Source: Butyrivibrio sp. AE3004
GTDB taxonomy: Bacteria; Bacillota; Clostridia; Lachnospirales; Lachnospiraceae
Assembly (NCBI RefSeq): GCF_000703165.1
Contig: NZ_JNLQ01000001.1
Location: 1-64,000 of the forward strand
Length of the DNA stretch: 64,000 nt
Direction: 5' to 3'
Positions 38,125-45,879 of this stretch are shown piece after piece; the stretch's first letter is position 1, and every line of letters begins with the position of its first letter. Both the position numbers and the translations under genes were made by a program. The notes under the pieces were generated by a model. The model made no database searches. It was given only the letters and a program-made list of their open reading frames with translations, and had not been told where the DNA came from.

Positions 38125-38766
38125 ATGGCAGAGATGAACACAAAGGCAATGTACAAGTTATCTTATGGACTTTTCGTATGTACTGCGGTTAAGGGTGATA
38201 AGAAAAATGGCTGTATTATCAACACCGCTATTCAGGTGGCTTCAGAGCCCAATCGCATCTCAATTGCTGTGAATAAGGCAAATTACACCCATGACATGAT
38301 TAAAGAAACAGGTCTGTGTAATATTTCTGTTATCAGTAATGATGCTAAATTCGAGCTTTTCAAGCACTTTGGATTCCAATCAGGAAGAGATGTTGATAAG
38401 TTTGATAGTAGTTTTCCGACATCATCATATAAAACTGCTGAGAATGGGATTCCTTACATTGTTGATGGAACCAATGCATATTTCTCATTGAAAGTGGAGC
38501 AGATGGTGGATCTTGGTTCACATACTCTTTTTATATGTGAGCCTACTATGATGGAGGTCCTTTCTGATACTTCTTCCTGTACATATGAATATTATCAGAA
38601 TAATATTAAGCCAAAGCCTGAGGCTGTTGGTACAACTCCTAAGGGTGAGACGGTTTGGCGTTGTGTTATATGCGGCTACGAATGGGTAGGAGAGGAACTG
38701 CCTGATGACTTTATTTGTCCTATATGTAAGCATCCGAAAGCCGATTTTGAAAAGGTTCAGAAGTAA
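38125..38766 (+). CDS. Flavin reductase fused to rubredoxin (Hrb-like)
   Basis: About 213 residues. Residues 1-160 form a flavin reductase-like FMN-binding domain (NGCIINTAIQVASEPNRISI), and the last 45 residues form a rubredoxin with CVICGYEW and CPICKHP (two CxxC iron ligands). The combination is the high-molecular-weight rubredoxin of anaerobes, which passes electrons to flavodiiron proteins or rubrerythrins for oxygen and NO detoxification. AGGAGG lies right before ATG 38125; GTG 38080 is upstream of that site. A bidirectional terminator follows. Confidence 0.9.
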   Translation: MAEMNTKAMYKLSYGLFVCTAVKGDKKNGCIINTAIQVASEPNRISIAVNKANYTHDMIKETGLCNISVISNDAKFELFKHFGFQSGRDVDKFDSSFPTSSYKTAENGIPYIVDGTNAYFSLKVEQMVDLGSHTLFICEPTMMEVLSDTSSCTYEYYQNNIKPKPEAVGTTPKGETVWRCVICGYEWVGEELPDDFICPICKHPKADFEKVQK

Positions 38767-38807
38767 AATACAGAAAAATAATTGCAATTTGATTATGGAA
38801 AGTAATA

Positions 38808-38838
38808 GAAAAAGTCGGTCAATGACCGACTTTTTCTA
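38808..38838. terminator. Bidirectional terminator
   Basis: AGAAAAAGTCGGTC pairs with GACCGACTTTTTCT around a three-base loop (38821-38823). Confidence 0.85.
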
Positions 38839-38844
38839 TTATAA

Positions 38845-39136
38845 TTATAAGCTATATTTTTCAATTGTCCTCACCACAGCCGGCAAATAAGCACTTCCAA
38901 ATATATTCAGATGGTTGGTAAGGTGATATAGGTTATACAGATCACGCCTATCCTTATATCCCGGAACAGTACCCATCATCTCAAAATATGCCTCATAAAA
39001 CCTTGAAGCAAATCCACCAAAGAGCTCCGCCATGAACAGCCTGTCTTTTTGCTACCTGTACATCTTTTCCATATACTAATGAGACAGCCTCTTTTAATGA
39101 GCTGCATACATGTGGCTTATCAGAAATTGTTTCCAT
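38845..39136 (-). pseudogene. Fructosamine kinase (FN3K family) with internal deletion
   Basis: The C-terminal end of a fructosamine/ketosamine 3-kinase is clear in 38845-39033: ELFGGFASRFYEAYFEMM, then RRDLYNLYHLTNHLNIFGSA. The N-terminal end is in another frame, 39033-39136: METISDKPHVCSSLKEAVSL after GGAGG, reaching AVHGG where the family normally continues into the ATP site. The roughly 180 residues in between, with the whole catalytic loop, are missing, and the frame changes at the joint near 39030. So this is a deletion relic of an enzyme that repaired glycated proteins. Confidence 0.8.
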
Positions 39137-39710
39137 TACAGCCTCCATCCCCAATCGCCTGATTCGAAAGCTTTTCGGGTTTTCCAAAAAATTTGGTGGG
39201 TTTTGAAATGAAGAACAAATATACTCCAAAGAGCATTTTTACTATAGCATCAGACACAACAACCCAAAGAAGCGGAATATCTGCTGACGCATATCCGGCT
39301 ATAGATATAATGATGCAGACTATTCCAAGAAATATCATGCTCCAACCATGAACAACAAATAAAAGCAGGAAATGAATAGCAGTTGCCAAAAGCACCCCAA
39401 GCCATATATGTCTCCAATGCCATCCCGGGATAAACGGGCCTGCTATGGCAAACATCAGGATAAACAGTGCAACGATGCTTATGTAAATTACCTTAATCTG
39501 TAATTTTGAGATACTGCCTTGTGATAGCTTTTTCCTTAGCTTTTTATTTACATTTACTCCAAAGAAGCAGGCATAATATCCGGCAAGAAAAACAAAAGGG
39601 TTAACAAGAAAACTTCCCCCGAAAACAGCTGAGATAATCAGAACTAATCCTATAAGGATAAGCCACAGCCCACACTGTTTTTTGTGATTAAATTCAAGCA
39701 TTTCTTTCAT
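39120..39710 (-). CDS. Multi-pass membrane protein
   Basis: A 196-residue integral membrane protein with about six hydrophobic segments (LWLILIGLVLIISAVFGGSF, IYISIVALFILMFAIAGPF, LLLFVVHGWSMIFLGIVCI). A conserved-looking PGWHWRHIWLGVLLATAIHF lies in the middle. GGAGG is before the ATG at 39710. It resembles small uncharacterised DUF-type membrane proteins of Firmicutes (possibly DUF6609), but I am not certain. Its end overlaps the start of the broken fructosamine kinase by 17 bases, suggesting a former operon. Confidence 0.7.
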   Translation of the reverse strand: MKEMLEFNHKKQCGLWLILIGLVLIISAVFGGSFLVNPFVFLAGYYACFFGVNVNKKLRKKLSQGSISKLQIKVIYISIVALFILMFAIAGPFIPGWHWRHIWLGVLLATAIHFLLLFVVHGWSMIFLGIVCIIISIAGYASADIPLLWVVVSDAIVKMLFGVYLFFISKPTKFFGKPEKLSNQAIGDGGCNGNNF

Positions 39711-39907
39711 TAGTCTTTTCCTCCACGTCTGTAATTTTCACTCTATTACAGCTCCTAATGCTTTATAATTATTTCAAACTTTACGTATTTTAGTATAGAT
39801 TATACTATAAACCGTTATGATGATGAAAAAAAGTAAAATTATTAACATTTTATTTAATGGATTCCTATTCAAAGCCTTTAGGTATTTTTTAGGATTGTAA
39901 AGTAATA

Positions 39908-40180
39908 ATGAGATATCATATTACTTCAAACAGGGAAAGCGGTTTTGAAAGATATGATGTATGCCTTGAGCCTCTTGATGCTAAGGATCCTGCGTATATT
40001 TTGGAGTTTAAAGTATTTGATCCTGATGAAGAAAAGACCCTCCAGGATACTGTAAAAAAGGCCCTTCAGCAAATAGAAGAAAAAAATTATGATGCAGACC
40101 TTCTCGCCAAAGGAATAAGCAAAGACATAATTCATCACTATGGATTTGCCTTTGAAGGAAAGCACGTGCTTATAGGGTGA
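39908..40180 (+). pseudogene. C-terminal fragment of an AAA-ATPase-like/DUF1703 protein
   Basis: The 90 codons are the typical last part of the PD-(D/E)XK (DUF1703) domain: YHITSNRESGFERYDVCLEP, then EFKVFDPDEEKTLQDTV and HYGFAFEGKHVLIG. The family normally has about 450 residues before this point, including the P-loop; here a stop lies just upstream and no ribosome site is seen. It belongs to a different subfamily from the intact gene at 36394. Confidence 0.8.
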
Positions 40181-40184
40181 ACTC

Positions 40185-40577
40185 TTGCAAGGCTTAACAC
40201 CACAGATTTTCCGAAAGACCGCAACGGCAATCCCACAATCCGTGAGAATTGGATATATCGATTTGATGCATTATGATGAAAATGGAACACTTCATATCAT
40301 TGATTGGAAAACAAGCTCCAAGTTTGATAAGGAACATCTTATAAGCGCTGGAAGACAGTTAATCTTTTACGCTCTTGCGAAAAGGGCTGAAGGCTATATT
40401 GTAAGTCGTGTTTCATGGGTAATGCTTAAATATTGTGTCACCAAATGGCAACTTAAGAACGGCAAGTCTAAGGTTAAGAAGATCATTCTTAAGGGCGTAA
40501 GCAAGAAGAACAGAGCTAAGGCTGTTAAGAAGGTACAGAAGAAGGTTGGCAAGAAGATTAAGGTTTCTGCTAAGTAA
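40185..40577 (+). pseudogene. Chimeric remnant: RecB/Cas4-like nuclease core joined to a basic surface-protein tail
   Basis: No valid start. Codons about 20-85 match the PD-(D/E)XK nuclease core of phage-type RecB/Cas4 proteins: RIGYIDLMHYDENGTLHIID followed by WKTSS, then GRQLIFYALA. From about codon 88 it switches to a Lys-rich tail (KVKKIILKGVSKKNRAKAV) of the kind that ends LRR/BspA surface proteins. The downstream 100 bases are homologous to the DNA behind another surface-protein gene at 43139. So two unrelated gene ends were fused by rearrangement. It may be translated but is unlikely to be a working enzyme. Confidence 0.65.
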
Positions 40578-40592
40578 TTCTTACAATCTTAA

Positions 40593-40690
40593 AAAAGTAA
40601 CAAGGTCTTAAACGGACTATGAAAGACAAGTAAGTATAAGCATTATCAATATTTATTCGGAGAGTCGATATCAGTAGGTACCGGCTCTCC
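40593..40690 (+). repeat. Inverted ~95-bp repeat, copy A
   Basis: This stretch (AAGGTCTTAAACGGACT, then AGTATAAGCATTATC, then a hairpin with GGTACC) closely matches the reverse complement of 43045-43137. Each copy follows the 3' end of a Lys-rich surface-protein tail, so the unit is the conserved 3' flank and terminator of a duplicated gene. Confidence 0.75.
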
Positions 40691-40696
40691 TTTTTT
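40659..40696 (+). terminator. Terminator within repeat copy A
   Basis: GGAGAG (40659-40664) pairs with CTCTCC (40685-40690), followed by T6. Confidence 0.7.
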
Positions 40697-41141
40697 GCGT
40701 CGGATAAAACGACATTTTTATCGCACTAATTTACACCCGATATTGACCATAAGAGTCAATTATTCAACCAGGTACTCTTTTAAAGTAAGCGGTAAATAAT
40801 GAGTACCTAATAAAATCCCCTTTTACATGAGACAATAGAACTTGTAAAAAATGTGCACACTTTTCACAGTTTTCACATTTTTCCCAGTTTTTCCAACCAG
40901 TTTCAGTGAAGGGGGAATTCATTAATTGCTATGTCTATAGTTGCAGAGTTACTACATTTAGGTGTGAGTTGGGGATTGAAAGAAGACCTGACAGGTTCTG
41001 AGACTATATCAACATATACGATATTAAGTTTGTGGCTTGTGATATTGTTCGCCACGCACCACTGGTGATCAGGCATACCACTATTACAACACTCCTGAAT
41101 AAGATGCAGCCACTCATTGGGATCTAGATGTATATCGTGGT
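40697..41141. other. Gene-free stretch
   Basis: No credible gene. It contains a short inverted repeat GGTACTC (40771-40777) / GAGTACC (40801-40807) and pyrimidine-rich runs (CACTTTTCACAGTTTTCACA). A short open tail before 41120 (HAPLVIRHTTITTLLNKMQ) may be another gene remnant. Confidence 0.4.
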
Positions 41142-41987
41142 CTACTTCTTCGCTGCGAGCAAGGCTTCAAGTTCAGCTATTCGTGCATCCTTTTCAGCAA
41201 GTGCTGTATCCTTTTCAGCAATCTCAGCATCCTTCTCAGCGATGATTTTATTATATTCCTCAGCAGCTTCTTCGCGTATGGATTTTTCATGAAGCTCTTC
41301 GTTATATTCAAATATACTCATGTGCTTAACCTCCGCTCGATTCTTCCTAAGAAAATCCTCCAGGATTCCTTCAGATATGCACTCATCAATTGATTTTACA
41401 ACAGCATCCTCAATGGTTGTGTCAGGAACAGCAGCATATCGCCTGATCCTGCCTACGAAAATTGAATAATCCCTAAGGCTCTTGCAGGCTTCCATGATCT
41501 TAGGATTATGGTTTTCGTTGATGTTGATGATCGTGGCAGTCAGCTCGAGTTCCGGTGTGGCTACCTTTTTTTCAAATTGATCCGAAAGCCTTACTGTTTC
41601 AATGTCTTCAGTCATCCCTGTGCCATTGTAGAAAACCACAAATCTGGGTACCGGAATCTTGATAACCGATGACTTATAAATATCCTCTTTTGCAACGATA
41701 CCGGCCAGCAAATCGGATTCATAAAACAGGAATCTCAGACAGATATTTCCACATTTCGTGGACTGGTGCTCATACAGACTCATTTCAAATCCGAAGACGA
41801 AGGATATATCATTCTTCATCTTGATGAAAACACCTTCCTCAAGTGTGTTGATCTCCAGATCATCCACATTGTCATAATTTGTGCCATTTACGGCATTGTA
41901 TAAGGAAAGCAGTTCCTTTTTGCTGTTAAAAAGCATCCTGAAAACTGTATCCTTATGTTTGCTGTTTACTGTTAATTTGTTACTCAA
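41142..41987 (-). CDS. Rpn-family recombination-promoting nuclease / PD-(D/E)XK transposase-like protein
   Basis: About 281 residues. The opening SNKLTVNSKHKDTVFRMLF is the signature of the Rpn/PDDEXK_2 family common in Lachnospiraceae. A nuclease-like core follows (FVFGFEMSLYEHQSTKCGN, then VPRFVVFYNGTG). The last 40 residues are a regular coiled coil built of AEKDAEIAEKDTALAEKDAR units. The best start is TTG 41987 with AAGGAGG five bases before; the ATGs at 42005 and 42059 precede that site. Rpn proteins nick DNA and promote RecA-independent recombination in E. coli; here the activity is inferred. It is divergent from a MITE-like element. Confidence 0.75.
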   Translation of the reverse strand: MSNKLTVNSKHKDTVFRMLFNSKKELLSLYNAVNGTNYDNVDDLEINTLEEGVFIKMKNDISFVFGFEMSLYEHQSTKCGNICLRFLFYESDLLAGIVAKEDIYKSSVIKIPVPRFVVFYNGTGMTEDIETVRLSDQFEKKVATPELELTATIININENHNPKIMEACKSLRDYSIFVGRIRRYAAVPDTTIEDAVVKSIDECISEGILEDFLRKNRAEVKHMSIFEYNEELHEKSIREEAAEEYNKIIAEKDAEIAEKDTALAEKDARIAELEALLAAKK

Positions 41988-42072
41988 ATTTTCCTCCTTG
42001 TACATTTTCTTAGCATCTACCAGAAAACCATACAAGGTTGTGAAAACAGAAATAATCAAAATATATCGTTAT

Positions 42073-42265
42073 TTTCATTATATCCTACATCGCATCTACA
42101 AACAATCAATGGAAAAAATGGGAGATACTCCCGGAAACCGGTATGGTTTTCTGACGAGAAATCATAATAATAGATATTACGCACGATGTCAATTCACAAT
42201 TTGCGTGGCACTGCTGCAGTATATCCGATTGATTGTTTGTAATTGCCATGTAGGATATAATAAAA
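42073..42265. mobile_element. MITE-like element with 38-bp terminal inverted repeats
   Basis: 42073-42110 and 42228-42265 are inverted repeats with four mismatches in 38 positions; the outer part TTATATCCTACAT and inner part TACAAACAATCAAT are perfect. The 117-bp interior has no gene but holds two tiny hairpins (GGGAGATACTCCC, CCGGAAACCGG). No clear target duplication beyond TTA/TAA. It could be a non-autonomous transposon or a large structured RNA; it sits between divergent genes. Confidence 0.6.
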
Positions 42266-42334
42266 TCAATATCAAATCAAAGTCCTAAAATACTGGATTT
42301 GTAATATTATTATGCCTACTTATGGAGATAACAC

Positions 42335-43021
42335 ATGGGAATATATTTAAACCCCGGTAAAAGTTCATACGAAGAAGCCGTGAATTCAGAGATTTATGTT
42401 GATAAATCCGAACTGATAGCTTATCTGAATACTGTTGTAAAGACTAAACAGAAGTATGTAAGTGTATCTCGCCCCCGCAGATTTGGTAAGACCATGGCGG
42501 CAGATATGATATGTGCATACTATGACAGGGAAGCCGATAGCCGGGATTTATTTGAAAAAGTACAGCTGTCAAAGAATTCGGCAGCCTCCGGTAAAGACAG
42601 ATGGGATGAATATTTAGGCAGTTTTGATGTTATCCGCATAGTCATGACCAAGTTTTTTAAGAAGACAAACTCCGTAGATGAAGGGCTTGAAAAAATGCAG
42701 CGCCTGGTTTCGAGAGAGCTCATGAAAAAGTATCCCGATGCCGATTATTTTGATGAAAAAGATCTGATACAGACAATTGAAGATGCTTATGCTGAGAACA
42801 AGTGGCAGCTTGTAATTGTTATAGATGAGTGGGACGCTGTTTTCAGAGAATTTCCGGAAGATAAGAACGGTCAGATTACATATCTTGATTTTTTACGTGA
42901 CCTTATCAAAGATAAAAGCTATATTGCACTGGCATACATGACAGGCATCCTGCCGATTAAGAAATATGGAAAACATTCCGCTCTAAATATGTTCACCGAA
43001 TACTCCATGACTTATGTGTAA
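42335..43021 (+). pseudogene. Truncated AAA-ATPase-like protein (N-terminal half)
   Basis: The 228 codons are the N-terminal ATPase domain of the family: YEEAVNSEIYVDKSELIAYL, P-loop SRPRRFGKTMAAD, Walker B VIVIDEWDAVF, then ALNMFTEYSMT, where normal members continue for another 250-300 residues including the nuclease domain. Here it stops two codons later. The break is close to the inverted repeat that begins at 43045, so rearrangement is a likely cause. There is no strong ribosome site; GGAGA lies upstream. It may still make a partial protein. Confidence 0.75.
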
Positions 43022-43044
43022 ATAAATTAGTGATACATAATAGA

Positions 43045-43137
43045 GAGCTGGTACCAAATTGATACCAGCCCTCCGACTAAAATATTAGATAATGCTTATA
43101 CTAAATTGTTTTCGACAGTCCGTTTAAGACCTTAATT
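43045..43137 (-). repeat. Inverted ~95-bp repeat, copy B
   Basis: On the minus strand it reads like 40593-40690 and forms the terminator of the surface-protein remnant at 43139; its hairpin is CTGGTACC / GATACCAG. Confidence 0.75.
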
Positions 43138-43138
43138 A

Positions 43139-43708
43139 TTACTTTTTCTTACTTGTCTTTTTGTTGAACTTCTTAACAAGTTTAACTCTACCCTTCTTGT
43201 AAGCCTTTGACTTCTTGAGGTTCTTGATGTTGGTCTTCTTGTTCTTACCGGTAATCTTGATCTGTGTTCCCTTCTTAGCCTTAAGGAGTGACTTGAATGC
43301 ATCCTTTGTAAGCTTAGCATCCTTAACAGAGATGTACTTAACCTTACTGTTTGCGAATGCCTTAGGATCGATGCTTGTGATGTTTCCAGTAATGTTGATC
43401 TGAGTAACATCAGAATCTGCAAATGCATTAGCTGCGATAGAAGTTACCTTGTACTCGTTACCAGCAGAATCCTTAACTGTTGCAGGAATTGCACATGTTC
43501 CGGACATGTCGGCTGTTCCCTTGAAGGATACTTCGAACTTCTCAGGATTTGTTACTACATAACCGGTTTCTTTACCTGTTGTAGCATCCTTAAGTTCTGT
43601 TCCGGCTGCGGGAGCCTTACCTGTTGTAGAACCATCAGACTTCTTGTCAGCGTCAGCCTTAGCTGCCTTAGCTGCTGCGGTTGCATCTGTAGCTGCCTTG
43701 AGTTCTTT
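43139..43708 (-). pseudogene. 5'-truncated BspA-type LRR surface protein
   Basis: The minus-strand frame is open from the junction at 43708 to the stop at 43139 (190 codons). It starts mid-protein in an Ala/Lys-rich linker (KAATDATAAAKAAKADADK), continues to an LRR_5 unit (VTSIAANAFADSDVTQINI, IDPKAFANSKVKYISV) and ends in a Lys-rich tail (KKFNKKTSKKK). There is no start codon with a ribosome site, and a stop codon lies exactly where the TTATGAA repeat array begins. Signal peptide and N-terminal domain are gone, so it was cut by arrival of the ATPase unit or by deletion. Confidence 0.75.
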
Positions 43709-43712
43709 TCAA

Positions 43713-43786
43713 TTATGAAGAATTATGAAAATAGAGTTGAATTATGAAGATTTATGAAAGTATAATAAATTATGAAGATTTATGAA
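43713..43786 (+). repeat. Six phased TTATGAA boxes upstream of an ATPase gene
   Basis: TTATGAA occurs at 43713, 43723, 43742, 43752, 43770 and 43780: three pairs, each with exactly 10 bases between starts, pairs 29 and 28 bases apart. The spacing puts the two boxes of a pair on one face of the helix. The array ends 14 bases before the ATG at 43801, so it covers the promoter and leader. It is probably a cooperative protein-binding site, possibly for the ATPase's own HTH domain. Confidence 0.8.
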
Positions 43787-43800
43787 AGGAAAAGCATCTT

Positions 43801-44841
43801 ATGAAAAAGGACAATCCATTTACACTTACATTTGGGAAACAACCGAATGAGTATATTTCACGATATGAAAATACAGACACAGTTATAAGTACATTTGAAG
43901 CGGATAATCCAGTCAGCCAGGCGTATCTGATTGAGGGAATCAGGGGGAGCGGGAAAACGGTTCTTATGACTTCTATAACTAATGAACTTGGAAAAGACAA
44001 GGACTGGGTAGTGATTGACTTAAATTCAACTCAGGATCTGATAGATGATTGTGCGATGAGACTTTTAGATTCGTGTAAAAGATTTCCTAATATTTTCAAA
44101 CAAGGTTTTAGCATTTCAATCGCTGGCTTTGGAATTGGGGTAGATGGAAACGATTCACCAAAAGATAGTGTGAGCATAATCGATGAGATTTTATCATCCT
44201 TCAAAAAGCATAATAAAAAAGTTGTTATTACTATAGATGAGGTGTTACATGATGACAATATGCGCCATTTTGCCAGTCAGTTTCAAATATTTGTTAGAAA
44301 AAATTATCCGGTATTCCTAATTATGACAGGTTTATATGAAAACATTTATGCAATACAGAATGATCCGGCACTGACATTTTTATTGCGTACTCCTAAGATT
44401 CAATTGGAACCTTTAAGCCTTCATCAGATTTTTAAGCAATATGCAGAGATTTTTCAACTGGGAGAGGAGCAGGCTAGAAACCTTGCAAAGATTACAAAAG
44501 GATATGCCTTTGCCTTTCAGGCATTAGGGCTTTTATATTATGAGTATCGTGATGAAATGGAGCTGGATGCTATTTTATCCAAACTTGATGATATGCTTGA
44601 TGATTTTGTCTACAAAAAGATATGGATGAGTTTGTCAAAGCAGGATAAAGATGTAATTCTTTCTATAAAAAAAGAAAATACAAAGGTTAGTGATATTTGT
44701 AAAAAGCTGAATATGTCATCGAGTGTTTTTTCAAGATATCGTGACCGTCTTATAAAAAGAGGACTACTTATGTCATCACAACATGGTTATGTCTCACTGA
44801 CGCTTCCGCGTTTTGAGATCATAGCGAAAAGTTATGAGTAA
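43801..44841 (+). CDS. STAND-like ATPase with C-terminal winged helix
   Basis: A 346-residue ATPase: NPFTLTFGKQPNEYISR at the start, P-loop GIRGSGKTVL near residue 45, Walker B KVVITIDEV near 140, and sensor region LIMTGLYENIY. The C-terminal ~70 residues look like a winged helix (TKVSDICKKLNMSSSVFSRY). This matches a large, uncharacterised ATP-binding family in Clostridia. AAAGGA lies before the ATG. Its direct contact with a repeat array and with a truncated gene on its left suggests that the gene plus array moved as a unit. Function unknown. Confidence 0.8.
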   Translation: MKKDNPFTLTFGKQPNEYISRYENTDTVISTFEADNPVSQAYLIEGIRGSGKTVLMTSITNELGKDKDWVVIDLNSTQDLIDDCAMRLLDSCKRFPNIFKQGFSISIAGFGIGVDGNDSPKDSVSIIDEILSSFKKHNKKVVITIDEVLHDDNMRHFASQFQIFVRKNYPVFLIMTGLYENIYAIQNDPALTFLLRTPKIQLEPLSLHQIFKQYAEIFQLGEEQARNLAKITKGYAFAFQALGLLYYEYRDEMELDAILSKLDDMLDDFVYKKIWMSLSKQDKDVILSIKKENTKVSDICKKLNMSSSVFSRYRDRLIKRGLLMSSQHGYVSLTLPRFEIIAKSYE

Positions 44842-44889
44842 AAATTTGGTCCAATGAAATGCTGATTTTATCTACCCGCTAAAAAGCAA

Positions 44890-44936
44890 ATGGTGCCTCG
44901 CTCAAGATGATCATCTAGAGCGATAGCACCTTTTTT
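44890..44936 (+). terminator. Terminator of the ATPase gene
   Basis: GGTGC and CGCTC pair with GAGCG and GCACC across a ~19-base loop (44892-44930), followed by T6. Confidence 0.75.
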
Positions 44937-44955
44937 ATTAAGAGATTTTTTATAA

Positions 44956-44984
44956 TTGCACACCCAAACTTAGTCTAGAATAAT
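44956..44984 (+). promoter_or_regulatory. Sigma-A type promoter
   Basis: TTGCAC (44956-44961) and AATAAT (44979-44984) with a 17-base spacer, about 45 bases before the NlpC/P60-like gene. Confidence 0.5.
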
Positions 44985-45026
44985 TCATATAGAGAGGCAG
45001 ATGGCATGTTAGGGAGGTCATTTCTT

Positions 45027-45779
45027 ATGAAAATCACTAGAGCTTTGTTTATATTTTTTATTATGATTTTGCTAGTTGGTTTTATTCCTGCAAGTCCAGT
45101 TTATGCCCAAAAGGCTAATGATAAATATACGGTCAATCTTTCTTATGGAAAAAACTTAAAGAAAGAAGCCCTAAAAGACGACCAGATTCAGCTTGTAGTC
45201 AAGCAAGGAAAAAAGGTTCTCAAGCCAAGTAGTGTTAAGTTCTCTTCATCAAAAAAGAAGATTGCCGTAGTAAATAAAAAGGGTATCATTTCCTGCAAAA
45301 AGGCAGGAACAACTATTATTACAATCAAGTACAAAGGCAAAAAAGCTAAAATCAAGCTGATTATAAAAACACCTCCCACGCTAAAAGAAGATGGGCAGGA
45401 CACTGATGACCAGGATAGCGGAAATGACCTTGGAAGACAGATCGTATCGTATGCATTAGGATTTGTGGGCATCTGTCCCTACGTATATGGCGGTAATTCA
45501 TTAACTAACGGTACTGATTCACCAGGATTTGTTATGCTTGTATATGAACACTTTGGATACAATTTACGAGGATTTGGATCTGTTGCCGGTTTATGTACTG
45601 CTGGAATAGCCGTAGATTTAGACTCTATGAAGGAAGGAGATATCATTTGCTATAGAAATAGAGTCGGAATTTATATTGGTAATGGCCTAATCGTTGTGGC
45701 ATATGATGAAGCTCAAGGCATTGTTTGTAAACCAATGTACTTTGACAATGTTGTTGATATACGTAGAGTTATTCCTTAA
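45027..45779 (+). CDS. Big_2-NlpC/P60 protein lacking its catalytic residues
   Basis: A 250-residue exported protein: signal peptide (LLVGFIPASPVYAQ), one Ig-like Big_2 domain (about 30-110; KKKIAVVNKKGIISCKKAGT), a linker and an NlpC/P60 fold (YVYGGNSLTNGTDSPGF to the end). In the family the nucleophile is Cys in GTDCSGF; here it is Ser165 followed by Pro. The catalytic His of HVGIYIGNG is Arg212, and the third polar residue (VHA) is Val224. All three are lost, yet the frame and fold are intact, so it is likely a cell-wall-binding pseudoenzyme. GGGAGG precedes ATG 45027; ATG 45006 is an alternative. Confidence 0.8.
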   Translation: MKITRALFIFFIMILLVGFIPASPVYAQKANDKYTVNLSYGKNLKKEALKDDQIQLVVKQGKKVLKPSSVKFSSSKKKIAVVNKKGIISCKKAGTTIITIKYKGKKAKIKLIIKTPPTLKEDGQDTDDQDSGNDLGRQIVSYALGFVGICPYVYGGNSLTNGTDSPGFVMLVYEHFGYNLRGFGSVAGLCTAGIAVDLDSMKEGDIICYRNRVGIYIGNGLIVVAYDEAQGIVCKPMYFDNVVDIRRVIP

Positions 45780-45879
45780 TAGTACACGTACTTGTGGCTT
45801 TTAGTAAAAAGTTGGTAAATTAAAATTACTGTTACTTAGAGTAATACTTAAGAAAAGAATGTTTGTACAAGGAATTACG

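Noticed and set aside
39908..43021. C-terminal fragment (39908) and N-terminal fragment (42335) as two halves of one split AAA-ATPase gene
   Set aside because: The two belong to different subfamilies (EFKVFDPDEEKT-type tail versus EIYVDKSELIAYL-type head), so they do not join into one protein.
43713..43786. TTATGAA repeats as a short CRISPR or as plasmid-origin iterons
   Set aside because: Seven-base boxes in pairs with helical spacing are too short for CRISPR; no replication initiator gene follows, although iterons cannot be fully excluded.
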